The notes under the pieces: generated by a model
The model's input: the letters and a program-made list of their open reading frames with translations, nothing else
Database searches by the model: none
Told to the model about the DNA's origin: nothing
Made by a program: the position numbers and the translations under genes
In this document: positions 1-7,537 of the stretch, one piece after another
Layout: every line of letters starts with the position of its first letter
Position numbering within the stretch: position 1 is the stretch's first letter
Virus record (IMG/VR): IMGVR_UViG_3300049001_000044
Span: 1-64,000 of that record
Source: a virus
DNA length: 64,000 nucleotides
Strand: one strand, 5' to 3'

Positions 1-2
1 AG

Positions 3-188
3 ATCCTTCGCGATTGGATGGAGTTAAAGAAAGCTGACTTCCATTTCACTGCAGCGAAAGACGAACCTTCCCGCGTAAAGTTGTACGATAGAATGGTAAA
101 GCGGCTGAAGTTGGTTGATGGTTGGAACGTGGAAAGAGTAGTTGGGGTCGTAGACATCATCTACCACTTCACTAAAACCAATAAGTAG
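3..188 (+). CDS. C-terminal part of an unrecognised protein, cut by the window edge
   Basis: The reading frame is open from the left edge to a TAG at 186-188 and gives about 61 residues. It contains EPSRVKLYDRM, which matches EPSRVKLYKRI in the minus-strand gene at 23289-23774, so the two are paralogues. I do not recognise the family. The start lies outside the window. Confidence 0.75.
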   Translation: MLRDWMELKKADFHFTAAKDEPSRVKLYDRMVKRLKLVDGWNVERVVGVVDIIYHFTKTNK

Positions 189-448
189 AAGTATGCAACT
201 CAACCTGAGCCAATTGCCATTGCCCCAATAACGATAACAGCGACCTCTCACACAGCGACACTCGTGACGTACGGGTCCCGGAGGCCCCCAGAACTAACCT
301 CTGCAGAATAGGCCTCCGGAGGCACTGTTCCATATCTATTGCAGAATAGGTGCTTCCTGGAAGCACTCCAGAGGCACCTGCCCAGAGGTGCTTCCAGACA
401 CCTATTCTAACAAACTAATTCTAACCTTCCTACTAAGGAGATATTCAT
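189..448. other. Non-coding leader with two related hairpins before the GIY-YIG gene
   Basis: No convincing gene is present. GCAGAATAGG occurs twice (303-312 and 341-350), each time followed by a palindrome. The larger structure pairs AGAATAGGTG (343-352) with CACCTATTCT (399-408) and, inside it, TGGAAGCAC (358-366) with GGTGCTTCCA (387-396). It could be a terminator for the gene on the left, or it could belong to the homing-endonuclease insertion. The ribosome site AAGGAG lies just before the ATG at 449. Confidence 0.6.
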
Positions 449-1303
449 ATGGGTGGAATATACAAAATCTCTTGTGCAGCAAACAGGCACCTCTACATTG
501 GGTCGGCAAAGGACTTCAACAAGAGGTGGGCTGAGCATCGCCAACTCCTTACCAAGAATAAGCACTATAACAGCGCCATGCAAACGGCATGGAATAGGTT
601 TGGTGATAGGCAGTTTGCCTTTGCCATTGTAGAGAATATAGGTGATGAGGATGTTGAGTATTACCTAGCGAGGGAAGCAAGCTACATCCACTCCTTTCGA
701 AGTAAGGGTGTGCAACTCTTTAATACCAAAGCGATGGGACCTGGTGGTAGGGTGTTTAGCCAAGATAAGATTAGCGCAAAGATCAGCAACACGCTAAAGT
801 ATAAAGCCCTCGACATGAGTAGCGAGGAAAGGAAAGCGGTATGGGGTAAGGGTAGATTAGGAAAGAAGTTGAGTGAAGAGCATAAGAGAAAAATGTCAAC
901 GCAACTTTGTGGTCAGCGAAGAAGTGTGGAGGTGAGGAGAAGGATGTCAGTTGGACAGAAGGAATCTTTCGCGAATAACTTGGAAAGGAAGGAAGCAATT
1001 AGGGTGATGGGTAAGCGGAATGCGGGTAGGATTCCAGCCAATGCGATTAGGTATGTGGTTGATGGAGTGGAGTACCCATCAGGGTCGAGTGCGATGAAGG
1101 CGTTGGGTATTACGTCTCAGGAATTATTCAGGATGGTTAGGTTTGGCAGGGCGAGTAGGAAGTTGAAAGTCGAGGTTGCCTCGTGCGTGAGGAATCCTCC
1201 TAAAGATAATCCTAAGGGAGACCCCTCGTGTGTGCAAGTACAACCTCCTCTCTATAATAGGGAGGATGGGGTGTGTGAGGATGGATTTGGCTTCTATATA
1301 TAG
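449..1303 (+). CDS. GIY-YIG homing endonuclease with NUMOD3-type DNA-binding motif
   Basis: The 284-residue protein starts with a GIY-YIG nuclease domain: GIY at residues 3-5, YIG at 16-18 and an RWAEH stretch near residue 26 where the family has its catalytic arginine. A basic segment near 135-150 (KLSEEHKRKMS) looks like a NUMOD3 DNA-binding motif. A helix-turn-helix-like C-terminus (SGSSAMKALGITSQELFRMV) follows. Free-standing enzymes of this kind (T4 Seg type) cut related phage DNA to spread their own gene. It is preceded by strong inverted repeats and AAGGAG. Its AT-richer, poorly biased codon use differs from the next gene, which fits an inserted element. Confidence 0.93.
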   Translation: MGGIYKISCAANRHLYIGSAKDFNKRWAEHRQLLTKNKHYNSAMQTAWNRFGDRQFAFAIVENIGDEDVEYYLAREASYIHSFRSKGVQLFNTKAMGPGGRVFSQDKISAKISNTLKYKALDMSSEERKAVWGKGRLGKKLSEEHKRKMSTQLCGQRRSVEVRRRMSVGQKESFANNLERKEAIRVMGKRNAGRIPANAIRYVVDGVEYPSGSSAMKALGITSQELFRMVRFGRASRKLKVEVASCVRNPPKDNPKGDPSCVQVQPPLYNREDGVCEDGFGFYI

Positions 1304-1373
1304 CGCAAGTTCCGTGTAGGTATGTTTCCCACCAGAACTATCCCATCGTTACAACTGGTTACACTTTAACCTG

Positions 1374-1401
1374 TGTACTTTTTCCCAGCCCATGGTATTA
1401 T
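1374..1401 (+). promoter_or_regulatory. Early promoter, plus strand
   Basis: TGTACT at 1374-1379, a 16-base spacer ending in CCATGG and TATTAT at 1396-1401 match the element found before six minus-strand units. It lies 66 bases before the start of the gene at 1467. Confidence 0.8.
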
Positions 1402-1466
1402 AACAACATCGGCAGAACAACTACCGAAAAAACGAAAACTGAAAAACTTCTTAAAGGAGAAACACC

Positions 1467-1907
1467 ATGGCTAAGAACCCTACCATCGCTCAACTGATCG
1501 CTAAAGCAATCGAACTGAACGCCAACCTGACCGAAGACCAGGCCAAGGAAATCATCAAGGCCGCTGGTGCAAAATCCTACAAGAAAGTTGCCGAGGCGGT
1601 CGAAGCTGCAGCCAAGGCCTCCAAGAAGAAGCCCGCCACCCCCAAGGAAAACAAAGAAGTGAAGATCGTCGAACCTGGTCCTCGCGGCTTCCAGTTCGGT
1701 GCAACCTACGTCCAGTCCGTAATCGAGGCCAGCCGGATCGCGATGAAGGAAGCCAACAAGATGAAGCTGGTCGCCTTCGCAACTACCCTCGGCCTGGAAG
1801 GAATCACGATGAAGTCGGACATCGCTGAAGCGATCAAGTCGATGAAGGCAGCAGCCAAGAAATACCTGAAGGAAAACTTCGAAGTCGCTGAAGAAGCCGC
1901 AGCCTAA
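1467..1907 (+). CDS. Small early protein of the RGF(Q/R)FG family (paralogue 1)
   Basis: 146 residues. The N-terminal half is helical and followed by a lysine/alanine/proline linker (ASKKKPATPKENKE). Residues from about 70 on hold a domain starting PGPRGFQFGATYVQSV that recurs in three other genes here (2360, 4387, 57146); the 57146 product is the closest relative. It follows a strong early promoter and AAGGAG, has strongly biased codons and is probably made in quantity soon after infection. Function unknown; the basic linker would allow nucleic-acid or host-protein binding, but that is a guess. Confidence 0.88.
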   Translation: MAKNPTIAQLIAKAIELNANLTEDQAKEIIKAAGAKSYKKVAEAVEAAAKASKKKPATPKENKEVKIVEPGPRGFQFGATYVQSVIEASRIAMKEANKMKLVAFATTLGLEGITMKSDIAEAIKSMKAAAKKYLKENFEVAEEAAA

Positions 1908-1915
1908 ATCAAGCT

Positions 1916-1937
1916 GGGAGGATCTTCGGATCCTCCC
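1916..1937 (+). terminator. Stem-loop with TTCG tetraloop after the early gene
   Basis: GGGAGGATC, TTCG, GATCCTCCC forms a perfect 9-bp stem directly after the stop at 1907. No T tract follows, so it may act as an mRNA-stabilising or processing hairpin rather than a terminator, since the next gene continues in the same direction. Confidence 0.6.
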
Positions 1938-1958
1938 CCTCCCCAAGCAAAAGGATTA

Positions 1959-2168
1959 ATGATGAGCAGCAATGAACCCCAAGTTGGCGATGAGTGCAAG
2001 GCGGACTTCGAGGAAGAAGGGAAGTTCGAATTTGGCAAGATCACCAAGATCGAAGATGGACTCGCCTACACGGACATGGACCTTGGCCTGTCCTCCCGCT
2101 TCGAAGCATTCGTGGGTGACACGCCTACCCGCAAGGAAGACGGAGTCTGGGTGTTCGACGCCTTTTAA
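1959..2168 (+). CDS. Small acidic protein of unknown function
   Basis: 69 residues, rich in Asp/Glu (GDECKADFEEEGKFEFGK). Two adjacent ATGs (1959 and 1962) are possible starts behind AAAGGA. It shares the early transcript with the gene at 1467 and ends before a hairpin terminator. No family recognised. Confidence 0.75.
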   Translation: MMSSNEPQVGDECKADFEEEGKFEFGKITKIEDGLAYTDMDLGLSSRFEAFVGDTPTRKEDGVWVFDAF

Positions 2169-2189
2169 ATCCCGCCTGTAGTACGCAGA

Positions 2190-2210
2190 AGCCGCCTCGT
2201 GCGGCTTTCG
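2190..2210 (+). terminator. Hairpin terminator of the plus-strand early unit
   Basis: AGCCGC, CTCGT, GCGGCT followed by TTCGT, with an outer TACGCA/TGCGTA pairing around it. It stands after the last plus-strand gene and before the convergent minus-strand gene. Confidence 0.65.
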
Positions 2211-2237
2211 TGTGCGTAGCAATCGGGTAGATACAAG

Positions 2238-2261
2238 AAAGGGAACCAATTGGTTCCCTTT
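2238..2261. terminator. Perfect palindrome, likely two-way terminator
   Basis: AAAGGGAACC, AATT, GGTTCCCTTT is a perfect 24-base palindrome between convergent genes, with A and T runs on both sides. Confidence 0.65.
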
Positions 2262-2271
2262 GACATACGAA

Positions 2272-2353
2272 CTTACCAGAGGTGCTCAGTGGTGTTCGAA
2301 CTTTTGCAATGTAGTTGCTAGCATCGCGTATCGTCGAGGTCTCTGAGCACCTC
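2272..2353. repeat. Repeat element R1 (CTTACCAGAGGTGCTC...GAGGTCTCTGAGCACCTC)
   Basis: First of six approximately 75-90-base elements whose ends are imperfect inverted repeats around a variable centre of about 40 bases. The right arm GAGGTCTCTGAGCACCTC is identical in R1, R4 and R5. R1 lies between convergent genes, just past the stop of the minus-strand gene at 2360. Confidence 0.8.
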
Positions 2354-2359
2354 CTACTT

Positions 2360-2887
2360 TTACTCGCCGCCTTCCTCGTTCGACTCTTCCGCCGCTGCGT
2401 CTTCGTCCATTTTCACGACGATTGCTGCAGCCAACTCCTTTGCCGTCATCTCTTCAGGGTTGGCAACTCCCATGTGGGTACCGTGCATGTTCAATTTCTC
2501 GCGATTGTTCACATTCACTGCGATGCCCTTGCCGTTGCGGACCGACAGGCACCAAACTTCGCCGAAGGAGAACCTCACTCCACTCGCGGAGATGGCTTCG
2601 ATGCGTTTGCCTTTCATCACCGGCTTGATCTTGTAAACGCGCTCTTTTGGCTGTTGGGCTTCGACGAAGCCAGCAAAGAGTTGGTTGAAGGCGGTGCGGC
2701 CGATGACACTGATCTCTTCCTCGGCTTGCTCGACTTGCGTGAGGAAATCCACATCGCCCGGATTCGCCTGCACTTTTTGCGAGATGCGTTGGGCACGTTC
2801 GATCATGATGTGATTGTCTGCGTCCATGCCCAGCTGGTTGATGATCGCGTTGACTTTCAGGGAGAGCGAGGTGTTCATGTTCAGCAT
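2360..2887 (-). CDS. RGFRFG-family small protein (paralogue 2)
   Basis: 175 residues from the ATG at 2887, which has GAAGGA upstream; an in-frame TTG further up is less likely. The segment SGVRFSFGEVWCLSVRN matches the domain in the protein at 4387 (RGFRFGEVWCNSVRN), and the 60 residues after it align too. The C-terminus is acidic (DEDAAAEESNEEGGE). No early promoter could be found upstream, unlike its paralogues. Function unknown. Confidence 0.82.
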   Translation of the reverse strand: MLNMNTSLSLKVNAIINQLGMDADNHIMIERAQRISQKVQANPGDVDFLTQVEQAEEEISVIGRTAFNQLFAGFVEAQQPKERVYKIKPVMKGKRIEAISASGVRFSFGEVWCLSVRNGKGIAVNVNNREKLNMHGTHMGVANPEEMTAKELAAAIVVKMDEDAAAEESNEEGGE

Positions 2888-3411
2888 TTCATTTTCCTTC
2901 AACAAGGTTAAACAAATTTTGGGCGTGTTCTAAACGCGCCCGGGTTCAGGGCAAAAAGAGGCCTATGGAGGGCCGAGTCCGGAGCATAAGCTAACGCTCT
3001 CAGTCCGACGCGGACTTACACGACTGCTCTAAATTGTCTGCTTTGGGGGAATACGGATCCCTAAGCCAATCATCCGACCGCCAGTTAAGCGGTAAAGCTT
3101 ACTACTTTTTCCAGTACCGTTGGAATGTTCTCCAACTTTTTGTTCGTGTTCTTAACTGTGGGTGGATGTCGCGCTTGTGAATCCTTTAAACGGAAATGTC
3201 TCTTAACCAAATCGACGCAGGAATGCCCACGTGAAATGCCCTAGTATCCCTCGCGCATCATAGTATGCGAGGTATTCACGCTCATCGTTATGTGTGCGTG
3301 TTTGTATTTGAATAGCATCATATCCTATAGGAAATCTTGTGTACAATATTTTTTTCATACATGACATTTTTGTTACTCTGAAGATACAGTTCCATATCAA
3401 CAAGCCCTGAG

Positions 3412-3500
3412 CTTACCAGAGGACCCCAGAGGTGTTCGTACTGCTCGATGATAATACTCACATCTACAGTTTATAAACACTACTGAGCACCTCTGGTAAG
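3412..3500. repeat. Repeat element R2
   Basis: Outer arms CTTACCAGAGG (3412-3422) and CCTCTGGTAAG (3490-3500) are perfect inverted repeats; inside them lie CCCAGAGGTGTTCG and CTGAGCACCTC as in the other copies. It is the copy with the longest perfect outer stem. Confidence 0.8.
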
Positions 3501-3533
3501 TCCCAGAATTTATTCAAAGTGAATAATGTTTGC

Positions 3534-3576
3534 TGTGTAGTCCTAGGACTACACAGGTTCGTAATCCTAGGATTAC
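3534..3576. promoter_or_regulatory. Two tandem perfect palindromes with CCTAGG centres
   Basis: TGTGTAGTCCTAGGACTACACA (3534-3555) is followed five bases later by GTAATCCTAGGATTAC (3561-3576). Two palindromes on the same core, spaced about two helical turns centre to centre, resemble paired operators for a dimeric DNA-binding protein. They could equally be RNA hairpins; no regulator is known. Confidence 0.45.
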
Positions 3577-3647
3577 AAAGTGACAATTTGAACTGTTGTC
3601 AGAGTGACAACAAATTTGGTAGAAGAAAGGCCCGTCAAGGGCGCGCA

Positions 3648-3668
3648 CGAAAGCCCCTAAAGGGCTTC
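3648..3668 (-). terminator. Terminator after the release-factor-like gene
   Basis: GAAAGCCC, CTAA, GGGCTTC hairpin downstream of the stop at 3696, with T residues after it on the minus strand. Confidence 0.6.
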
Positions 3669-3695
3669 GGATAGGTAGGGTGCTGCAGGTGGGGA

Positions 3696-4304
3696 TTAGG
3701 GGGTCTTCCCCTCGAGTTGCGCAATGCGAAGCTGCAGTTGGGCGATCTCTTCGCGGTCAACTTCCTTCATCCGCATTTCGGCGGCCACACGGAGAATCGC
3801 GAGGGCTTCGTCCTCCTCCTTCGCCCAGTACTTCATGATGACTTGCCCATCCTCGTACCGCTTCATCACCCGCTTCTGCTCGAAGTCCACGACGATCCCG
3901 CACCGCTTGATGAGGAGGTAGCGGTCGCCATCGTTCGAGATCGCGTCGTACACACTCCCATCGTGCTTGCGATAGTAGACGATTTCGGGGGCGGTATCAC
4001 TCAGCTGCTCGCCATGGTATTCCTCACCGATTTTGGCCGCGAGGCAGGCGAGGCGAAGGACATCCCGCATCTGCATCTCCTCCACAGTCTCGCGAGGACC
4101 TGAATTGAAGACCAGGTTGGTCAACTTCTCCATCGCCAGCACTTTGTTGCGGTGTACGCCGCGTTCGGATTCCTCGGTCACGGTGAGGCCGGTGGGGATG
4201 TGCGTGATGCGCACTGCCGTATCTGGCGCGTTCACCCAGCCACTGCCACCAGAAGGGCGGTAGGTGTCCATGCGCAGGTCTTTCGGGTCCAGGTGCTGCT
4301 CCAT
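3696..4304 (-). CDS. Class I release-factor-like (RF-1 domain) protein without GGQ
   Basis: About 203 residues. The N-terminal part reads DTYRPSGGSGWVN, then TAVRITHIPTGLTV, then ER..HRNK..AM..L, which follows bacterial RF2 domain 3 almost position by position. Where RF2 has the catalytic GGQ (SGAGGQHVN) this protein has SGGSGWVN: one residue is missing and there is no glutamine, so normal peptidyl-tRNA hydrolysis is unlikely. The remainder (about 140 residues) is unfamiliar and ends in a coiled-coil-like tail. It is co-transcribed with 4387 from an early promoter. I chose the ATG at 4304 because GGAG lies nine bases upstream; 4310 is possible. It might bind ribosomes or tRNA without cleaving. 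Confidence 0.8.
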   Translation of the reverse strand: MEQHLDPKDLRMDTYRPSGGSGWVNAPDTAVRITHIPTGLTVTEESERGVHRNKVLAMEKLTNLVFNSGPRETVEEMQMRDVLRLACLAAKIGEEYHGEQLSDTAPEIVYYRKHDGSVYDAISNDGDRYLLIKRCGIVVDFEQKRVMKRYEDGQVIMKYWAKEEDEALAILRVAAEMRMKEVDREEIAQLQLRIAQLEGKTP

Positions 4305-4386
4305 TCTCATTTTCTCCCAGGTTTTGTTGAGGAGGATGAGCCGCTTTCGCGGCCCATCTCTCGAGGAGTTCATGCTACCGCCAGCA

Positions 4387-4962
4387 TTATGCCTGGGCGG
4401 ATTCAGCAGCTTCCTGCTTGTCCAGCTTCAGGGTCAGGGACTTGGCGATCTTGACCGGGTCGTTCGACTCGATGACGCTGGCCGCAACACCGAGGGTTTG
4501 TGCGTGCTTGATCAGTTTCGGGCGGTTCGACTCGAGCATTGCCACACCTTCGGCATTGCGGACCGAGTTGCACCAGACTTCGCCGAAGCGGAAGCCGCGG
4601 GTACCTTCGGTCACGATCTTCACTTCACGGGGTTCCTTGCCTTTGCGTTCGAACTTCTTCTCGGCGGGCTTCTTGCCGTCGGTGTTCTTGGCCGCAGGTT
4701 TCTGCTTCGGTGCCGGCTTTTCCTTGGCGACTTCGGCGACCTTGGCGTTCGGCTTGCGGGGTGCGCCTTCCGGTGCCTTGCAGATTTCCGCGATTTCTTC
4801 GGCGGTCTTGCCGGTCAGGTGCTCGGCCAGGAGGGTCTCGAGCTTGGAGTTGGAGCGGATGTTGTGCATGCGGATGAAGCTGCGGGCGGTTTCGTTGTTG
4901 AGCAGATCGTTGATCTGCATTGCTTTGTGGGCCAGGTCTGCGACGGTCGGTTGGGTGGACAT
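4387..4962 (-). CDS. RGFRFG-family small protein (paralogue 3)
   Basis: 191 residues from the ATG at 4962 behind AAGGAGA; the frame is open further upstream, but that would run through the promoter. N-terminal helices are followed by a basic, low-complexity linker (lysine, alanine and proline) and then the shared domain starting GTRGFRFGEVWCNSVRN. First gene after the early promoter at 5042-5069. Probably abundant early; role unknown. Confidence 0.88.
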   Translation of the reverse strand: MSTQPTVADLAHKAMQINDLLNNETARSFIRMHNIRSNSKLETLLAEHLTGKTAEEIAEICKAPEGAPRKPNAKVAEVAKEKPAPKQKPAAKNTDGKKPAEKKFERKGKEPREVKIVTEGTRGFRFGEVWCNSVRNAEGVAMLESNRPKLIKHAQTLGVAASVIESNDPVKIAKSLTLKLDKQEAAESAQA

Positions 4963-5041
4963 CGTATTTCTCCTTAGAGGTTTATCATCGGGTTTAACTT
5001 CCAGCTTTTCGTTTGTTTCTGTTTGATCAGCTGATAAGGCT

Positions 5042-5069
5042 ATATTACCATGGTCTTGGAATATGTACA
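5042..5069 (-). promoter_or_regulatory. Early promoter
   Basis: On the minus strand: TGTACA (5069-5064), 16 bases ending CCATGG, TAATAT (5047-5042), then AGCCTTATC. Same spacing and downstream word as the other early sites; drives 4387-4962 and 3696-4304. Confidence 0.85.
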
Positions 5070-5149
5070 CAACTTTTGCAGGCTAAATTGTAACAGGTTT
5101 GGAATCCTGTTACAAATTGAGTTCAAGGGGAACTACTCTATTATAGAGT

Positions 5150-5223
5150 GAGGCCCAGAGGTGTTCTAATATGTAGCATGTGGTAGCATATACATGCGTA
5201 TGCTTGAGGTCTCTGAGCATCAC
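5150..5223. repeat. Repeat element R3
   Basis: Left arm GAGGCCCAGAGGTGTTC (5150-5166), right arm GAGGTCTCTGAGCATCAC (5206-5223). It sits between the terminator of the unit at 5275 and the early promoter at 5042. Confidence 0.78.
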
Positions 5224-5244
5224 TAGACCCCTCACAGAGGAAAA

Positions 5245-5260
5245 GGGAGCTAAGGCTCCC
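5245..5260 (-). terminator. Terminator of the 5275-9077 unit
   Basis: GGGAGC, TAAG, GCTCCC hairpin followed on the minus strand by TTTTCC, just past the stop at 5275. Confidence 0.75.
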
Positions 5261-5274
5261 TGACGTTCCTACTA

Positions 5275-5847
5275 CTATTTGTGTCCCACACTTGCCACGT
5301 ATTCCTCCCAACTTTGCAAGTGCATCTCGGCATCGATGTTGTTAACCTCGGAAGCGTGTACGATCAGTTCCCTCTGGTACGTGTGTATGTCCAGCTGTTT
5401 GGCCATTTCCTCGATCGTGTGCAAGGCCTCGCTGATCTCCTCACCTGCTTCCCCATCCAAGGACATCACTTGCTTGTCCTGTCCTTCCACCCACTGATCT
5501 TGGTAAGCCAACACGATTGTTTGGACTGCATGATGAAGGTTCTCGGCGATTTGATCGTCGTCGAAGTGGAGGTGGGCAAGCCTGCGGCCGAACATGACGC
5601 GTGAATACATTAAGGACATGTCGTCTTCGTCGCCCGCATGGATCCTCAGCCTAGTCAGTGAGACGGCCATCTTGTTGAGGGCGTTGGGATTTTCCTGGTT
5701 CTGCCCGAAGGAACGAGCCAAGATGGATGGGTGGATCGAAGGCTGCCCTACTGGCATGATCACCTTGACCCCTTGCATCCGCTTGGCCTGTTTGGCCACG
5801 TCCTTAGCCTCCCTCTTCAGTTTGCCCTTGTTGCGTTTTTCCTGCAT
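5275..5847 (-). CDS. Conserved-looking protein of unknown function
   Basis: 190 residues with a strongly basic first 30 residues (KGKLKREAKDVAKQAKR) and an otherwise acidic, helical body. Good AGGGAGG site. It overlaps the end of the previous gene by 44 bases, so the two are probably translated together. No family recognised. Confidence 0.78.
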   Translation of the reverse strand: MQEKRNKGKLKREAKDVAKQAKRMQGVKVIMPVGQPSIHPSILARSFGQNQENPNALNKMAVSLTRLRIHAGDEDDMSLMYSRVMFGRRLAHLHFDDDQIAENLHHAVQTIVLAYQDQWVEGQDKQVMSLDGEAGEEISEALHTIEEMAKQLDIHTYQRELIVHASEVNNIDAEMHLQSWEEYVASVGHK

Positions 5848-6313
5848 GTGTTCCTCCCTTGAGTACTACTTCAGCGATTTGGGCAGGAGTCCAGGCAGTC
5901 CTACGATACCTACTGATTTTGATATCGCACTGCTTACAGATCAAAACGTGCTCCTCATCTGCAGGAATGCCTTTCAACTCTGTGCCGAAGTCCATCTGTG
6001 TCTTGCAGAATGGACAAGGTATCTCGTCGTTGGGTTCCTTCAAGAACGATTCCAACAACTCTTGTTCTTCAGGCGTGGCATGGATCGGTAACCAAAATTG
6101 CCGATGATTGCCATACTTCAACACATAGCCATCCCCACGCCAACCATCAGCGCGCAGTGCATGAGGGTCCCAATGGCATATCTTGAGATAGGCAATGAGT
6201 CCTGTAACGGTGGGTGGCTGCACCTCAGGCATGTGTTCCCATGGGTGGACCATCGCATCGTTCACCACCTTGCGGAAGTTCACAATTTGGGGGTCGCGCT
6301 GTCCTGGTTTCAT
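5804..6313 (-). CDS. Zinc-ribbon protein of unknown function
   Basis: 169 residues. CPFC and CKQC pairs in the C-terminal half form a likely four-cysteine zinc site. AGGAGGAG precedes the ATG. Its ATG overlaps the stop of 6310 by four bases, typical of this tightly packed early unit. Confidence 0.78.
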   Translation of the reverse strand: MKPGQRDPQIVNFRKVVNDAMVHPWEHMPEVQPPTVTGLIAYLKICHWDPHALRADGWRGDGYVLKYGNHRQFWLPIHATPEEQELLESFLKEPNDEIPCPFCKTQMDFGTELKGIPADEEHVLICKQCDIKISRYRRTAWTPAQIAEVVLKGGTHAGKTQQGQTEEGG

Positions 6314-6807
6314 TTCTCCTCCTTCAGTCCGAATTGAGGGATATGGTAGATGTGCAGCATTTGTTCCACGGACTCGTAGCTGGAGTCGTCGTCTGCGAGC
6401 GGCTTAGCACGCAGCATTTCCACGCGCTCGTCTTTTGAATATTCCACAACGTTGAATTCGATCTGCCTCAGCTGCTCATTGGCGATGCGTATTGCCTCTG
6501 TGATATGGTCACGCAGCCGGTCCGCCATCAACTTCTTTTCGATAGTGAGGGGTCCGCGCAGCTCCAAGATCTTCAGTACGCGGTCGAGCTCGCCAAAGTT
6601 GGCAGTAACTGGGTTGTCCTCAGGCAACTCCTCACCGTCCATGGGCGTCAACCTGTTGCACCATCCGTAGATGAAGCCGCCCTGCATCACGGACTGCTTG
6701 CAGGCGAAATCGTAGTGGAGCTTTCCCATCTCGGTCAGAAGGCGCACCTCTTCCAAGGTGACGTTCAGGTAAAAGCGTGGGTCGCAGCGGATCGTGATCT
6801 TGTTCAT
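6310..6807 (-). CDS. Unknown helical protein
   Basis: 165 residues, mostly charged helices, with a CKQ...GWCN segment near residues 36-51. Four-base ATGA overlaps join it to both neighbours. No family recognised. Confidence 0.75.
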   Translation of the reverse strand: MNKITIRCDPRFYLNVTLEEVRLLTEMGKLHYDFACKQSVMQGGFIYGWCNRLTPMDGEELPEDNPVTANFGELDRVLKILELRGPLTIEKKLMADRLRDHITEAIRIANEQLRQIEFNVVEYSKDERVEMLRAKPLADDDSSYESVEQMLHIYHIPQFGLKEEK

Positions 6808-7223
6808 TTGAGTTGTCCCCTTGCCTCGTCAATGTGCCTACATGGTTTCCTGTGCTGCCCCGCAGGGCAATTGCAGATCCACATCTTCCCATCGAAGGTC
6901 ACCGAGTACTGGGCTCCCTTGGACCCTTCGATGGTAAAGGTCTGCTTGGTAAACACCTTGCCTTGTTTGAGGGCCACTCCATCAATGGCCAACACGTTGC
7001 GAATGTCAATGACGCGCAGCGGAACCATACTGCCCATTACCAACACTGAGAAGTTATTGGGGTCACGATCCGTCCTTGGCTTAGCAGCTATCTTACCCAC
7101 CACGTCGAAGGTGTCTGGGGTGACCACTGCCAACGGCCCCGTCTTCATGGGACTCTTCATGTTGCTGAGGGTGATGATGACGTCCTCACCCGCTTGAGGA
7201 AGTTTGTTGATGTTGGAGTTCAT
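6804..7223 (-). CDS. SWIM-type zinc-finger protein
   Basis: 139 residues. The C-terminal end reads W-CNCPAGQHRKPCRHI, the CxC...CxH pattern of SWIM zinc fingers, which bind nucleic acids or proteins. The N-terminal 100 residues are beta-rich and unfamiliar. ATGA overlaps on both sides place it in the middle of the early operon. Confidence 0.82.
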   Translation of the reverse strand: MNSNINKLPQAGEDVIITLSNMKSPMKTGPLAVVTPDTFDVVGKIAAKPRTDRDPNNFSVLVMGSMVPLRVIDIRNVLAIDGVALKQGKVFTKQTFTIEGSKGAQYSVTFDGKMWICNCPAGQHRKPCRHIDEARGQLK

Positions 7224-7528
7224 TTCTTTACCCAGGAAAGTTGATCTCGAAGGGATGGCAAGCTCACCGTCACGCTGTCAAACCCCTCACGCTTCGTGCC
7301 CACTATCACGGCCTTACCCATGAACAAGTGCCCAAAGAGATAGAACCCTACCTCACTCTCAGGCTGTTCCGCGAACAGTAGCACATGCCGGGAATCGCAC
7401 TGCAGGTGCTCAACATAGTCCGCCTTGACCAACTGGTAGACGTGCTCGAGACTTCCATTCGACTCCACCACCGCTGCGACTCGCGTGTCTGGATCGATGA
7501 GGATAATCTCGATCGTGGGTTTACTCAT
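7220..7528 (-). CDS. Unknown small protein, possibly DUF3846-like
   Basis: 102 residues starting with IEIILIDPDTRVAAVVE and containing GKAVIVGT near residue 75. The order of a DPDT strand, a central helix and a G-x-A-x-VG strand is reminiscent of DUF3846 phage proteins, but the match is by eye and weak. Confidence 0.7.
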   Translation of the reverse strand: MSKPTIEIILIDPDTRVAAVVESNGSLEHVYQLVKADYVEHLQCDSRHVLLFAEQPESEVGFYLFGHLFMGKAVIVGTKREGFDSVTVSLPSLRDQLSWVKK

Positions 7529-7537
7529 GTGCCTCCC

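Larger units (their letters stand above)
2888..3695. other. 800-base region without a convincing gene
   Basis: It holds repeat R2 (3412-3500), two CCTAGG palindromes (3534-3576), a GTTGTC/GACAAC hairpin (3596-3612) and a terminator (3648-3668). Between 2960 and 3060 short complementary pieces (GTCCG and CGGAC; CCGC and GCGG) suggest RNA structure. A 51-66 codon frame at 3203-3403 on the minus strand has no ribosome site. Nothing here can be assigned a function. Confidence 0.5.

Noticed and set aside
3203-3403. Minus-strand frame of 51-66 codons in the large gap (MKKILYTRFPIGYD...)
   Set aside because: No ribosome site before any of its ATGs and it stands alone in a structured non-coding region. 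It could be real, but the evidence is too thin to list.
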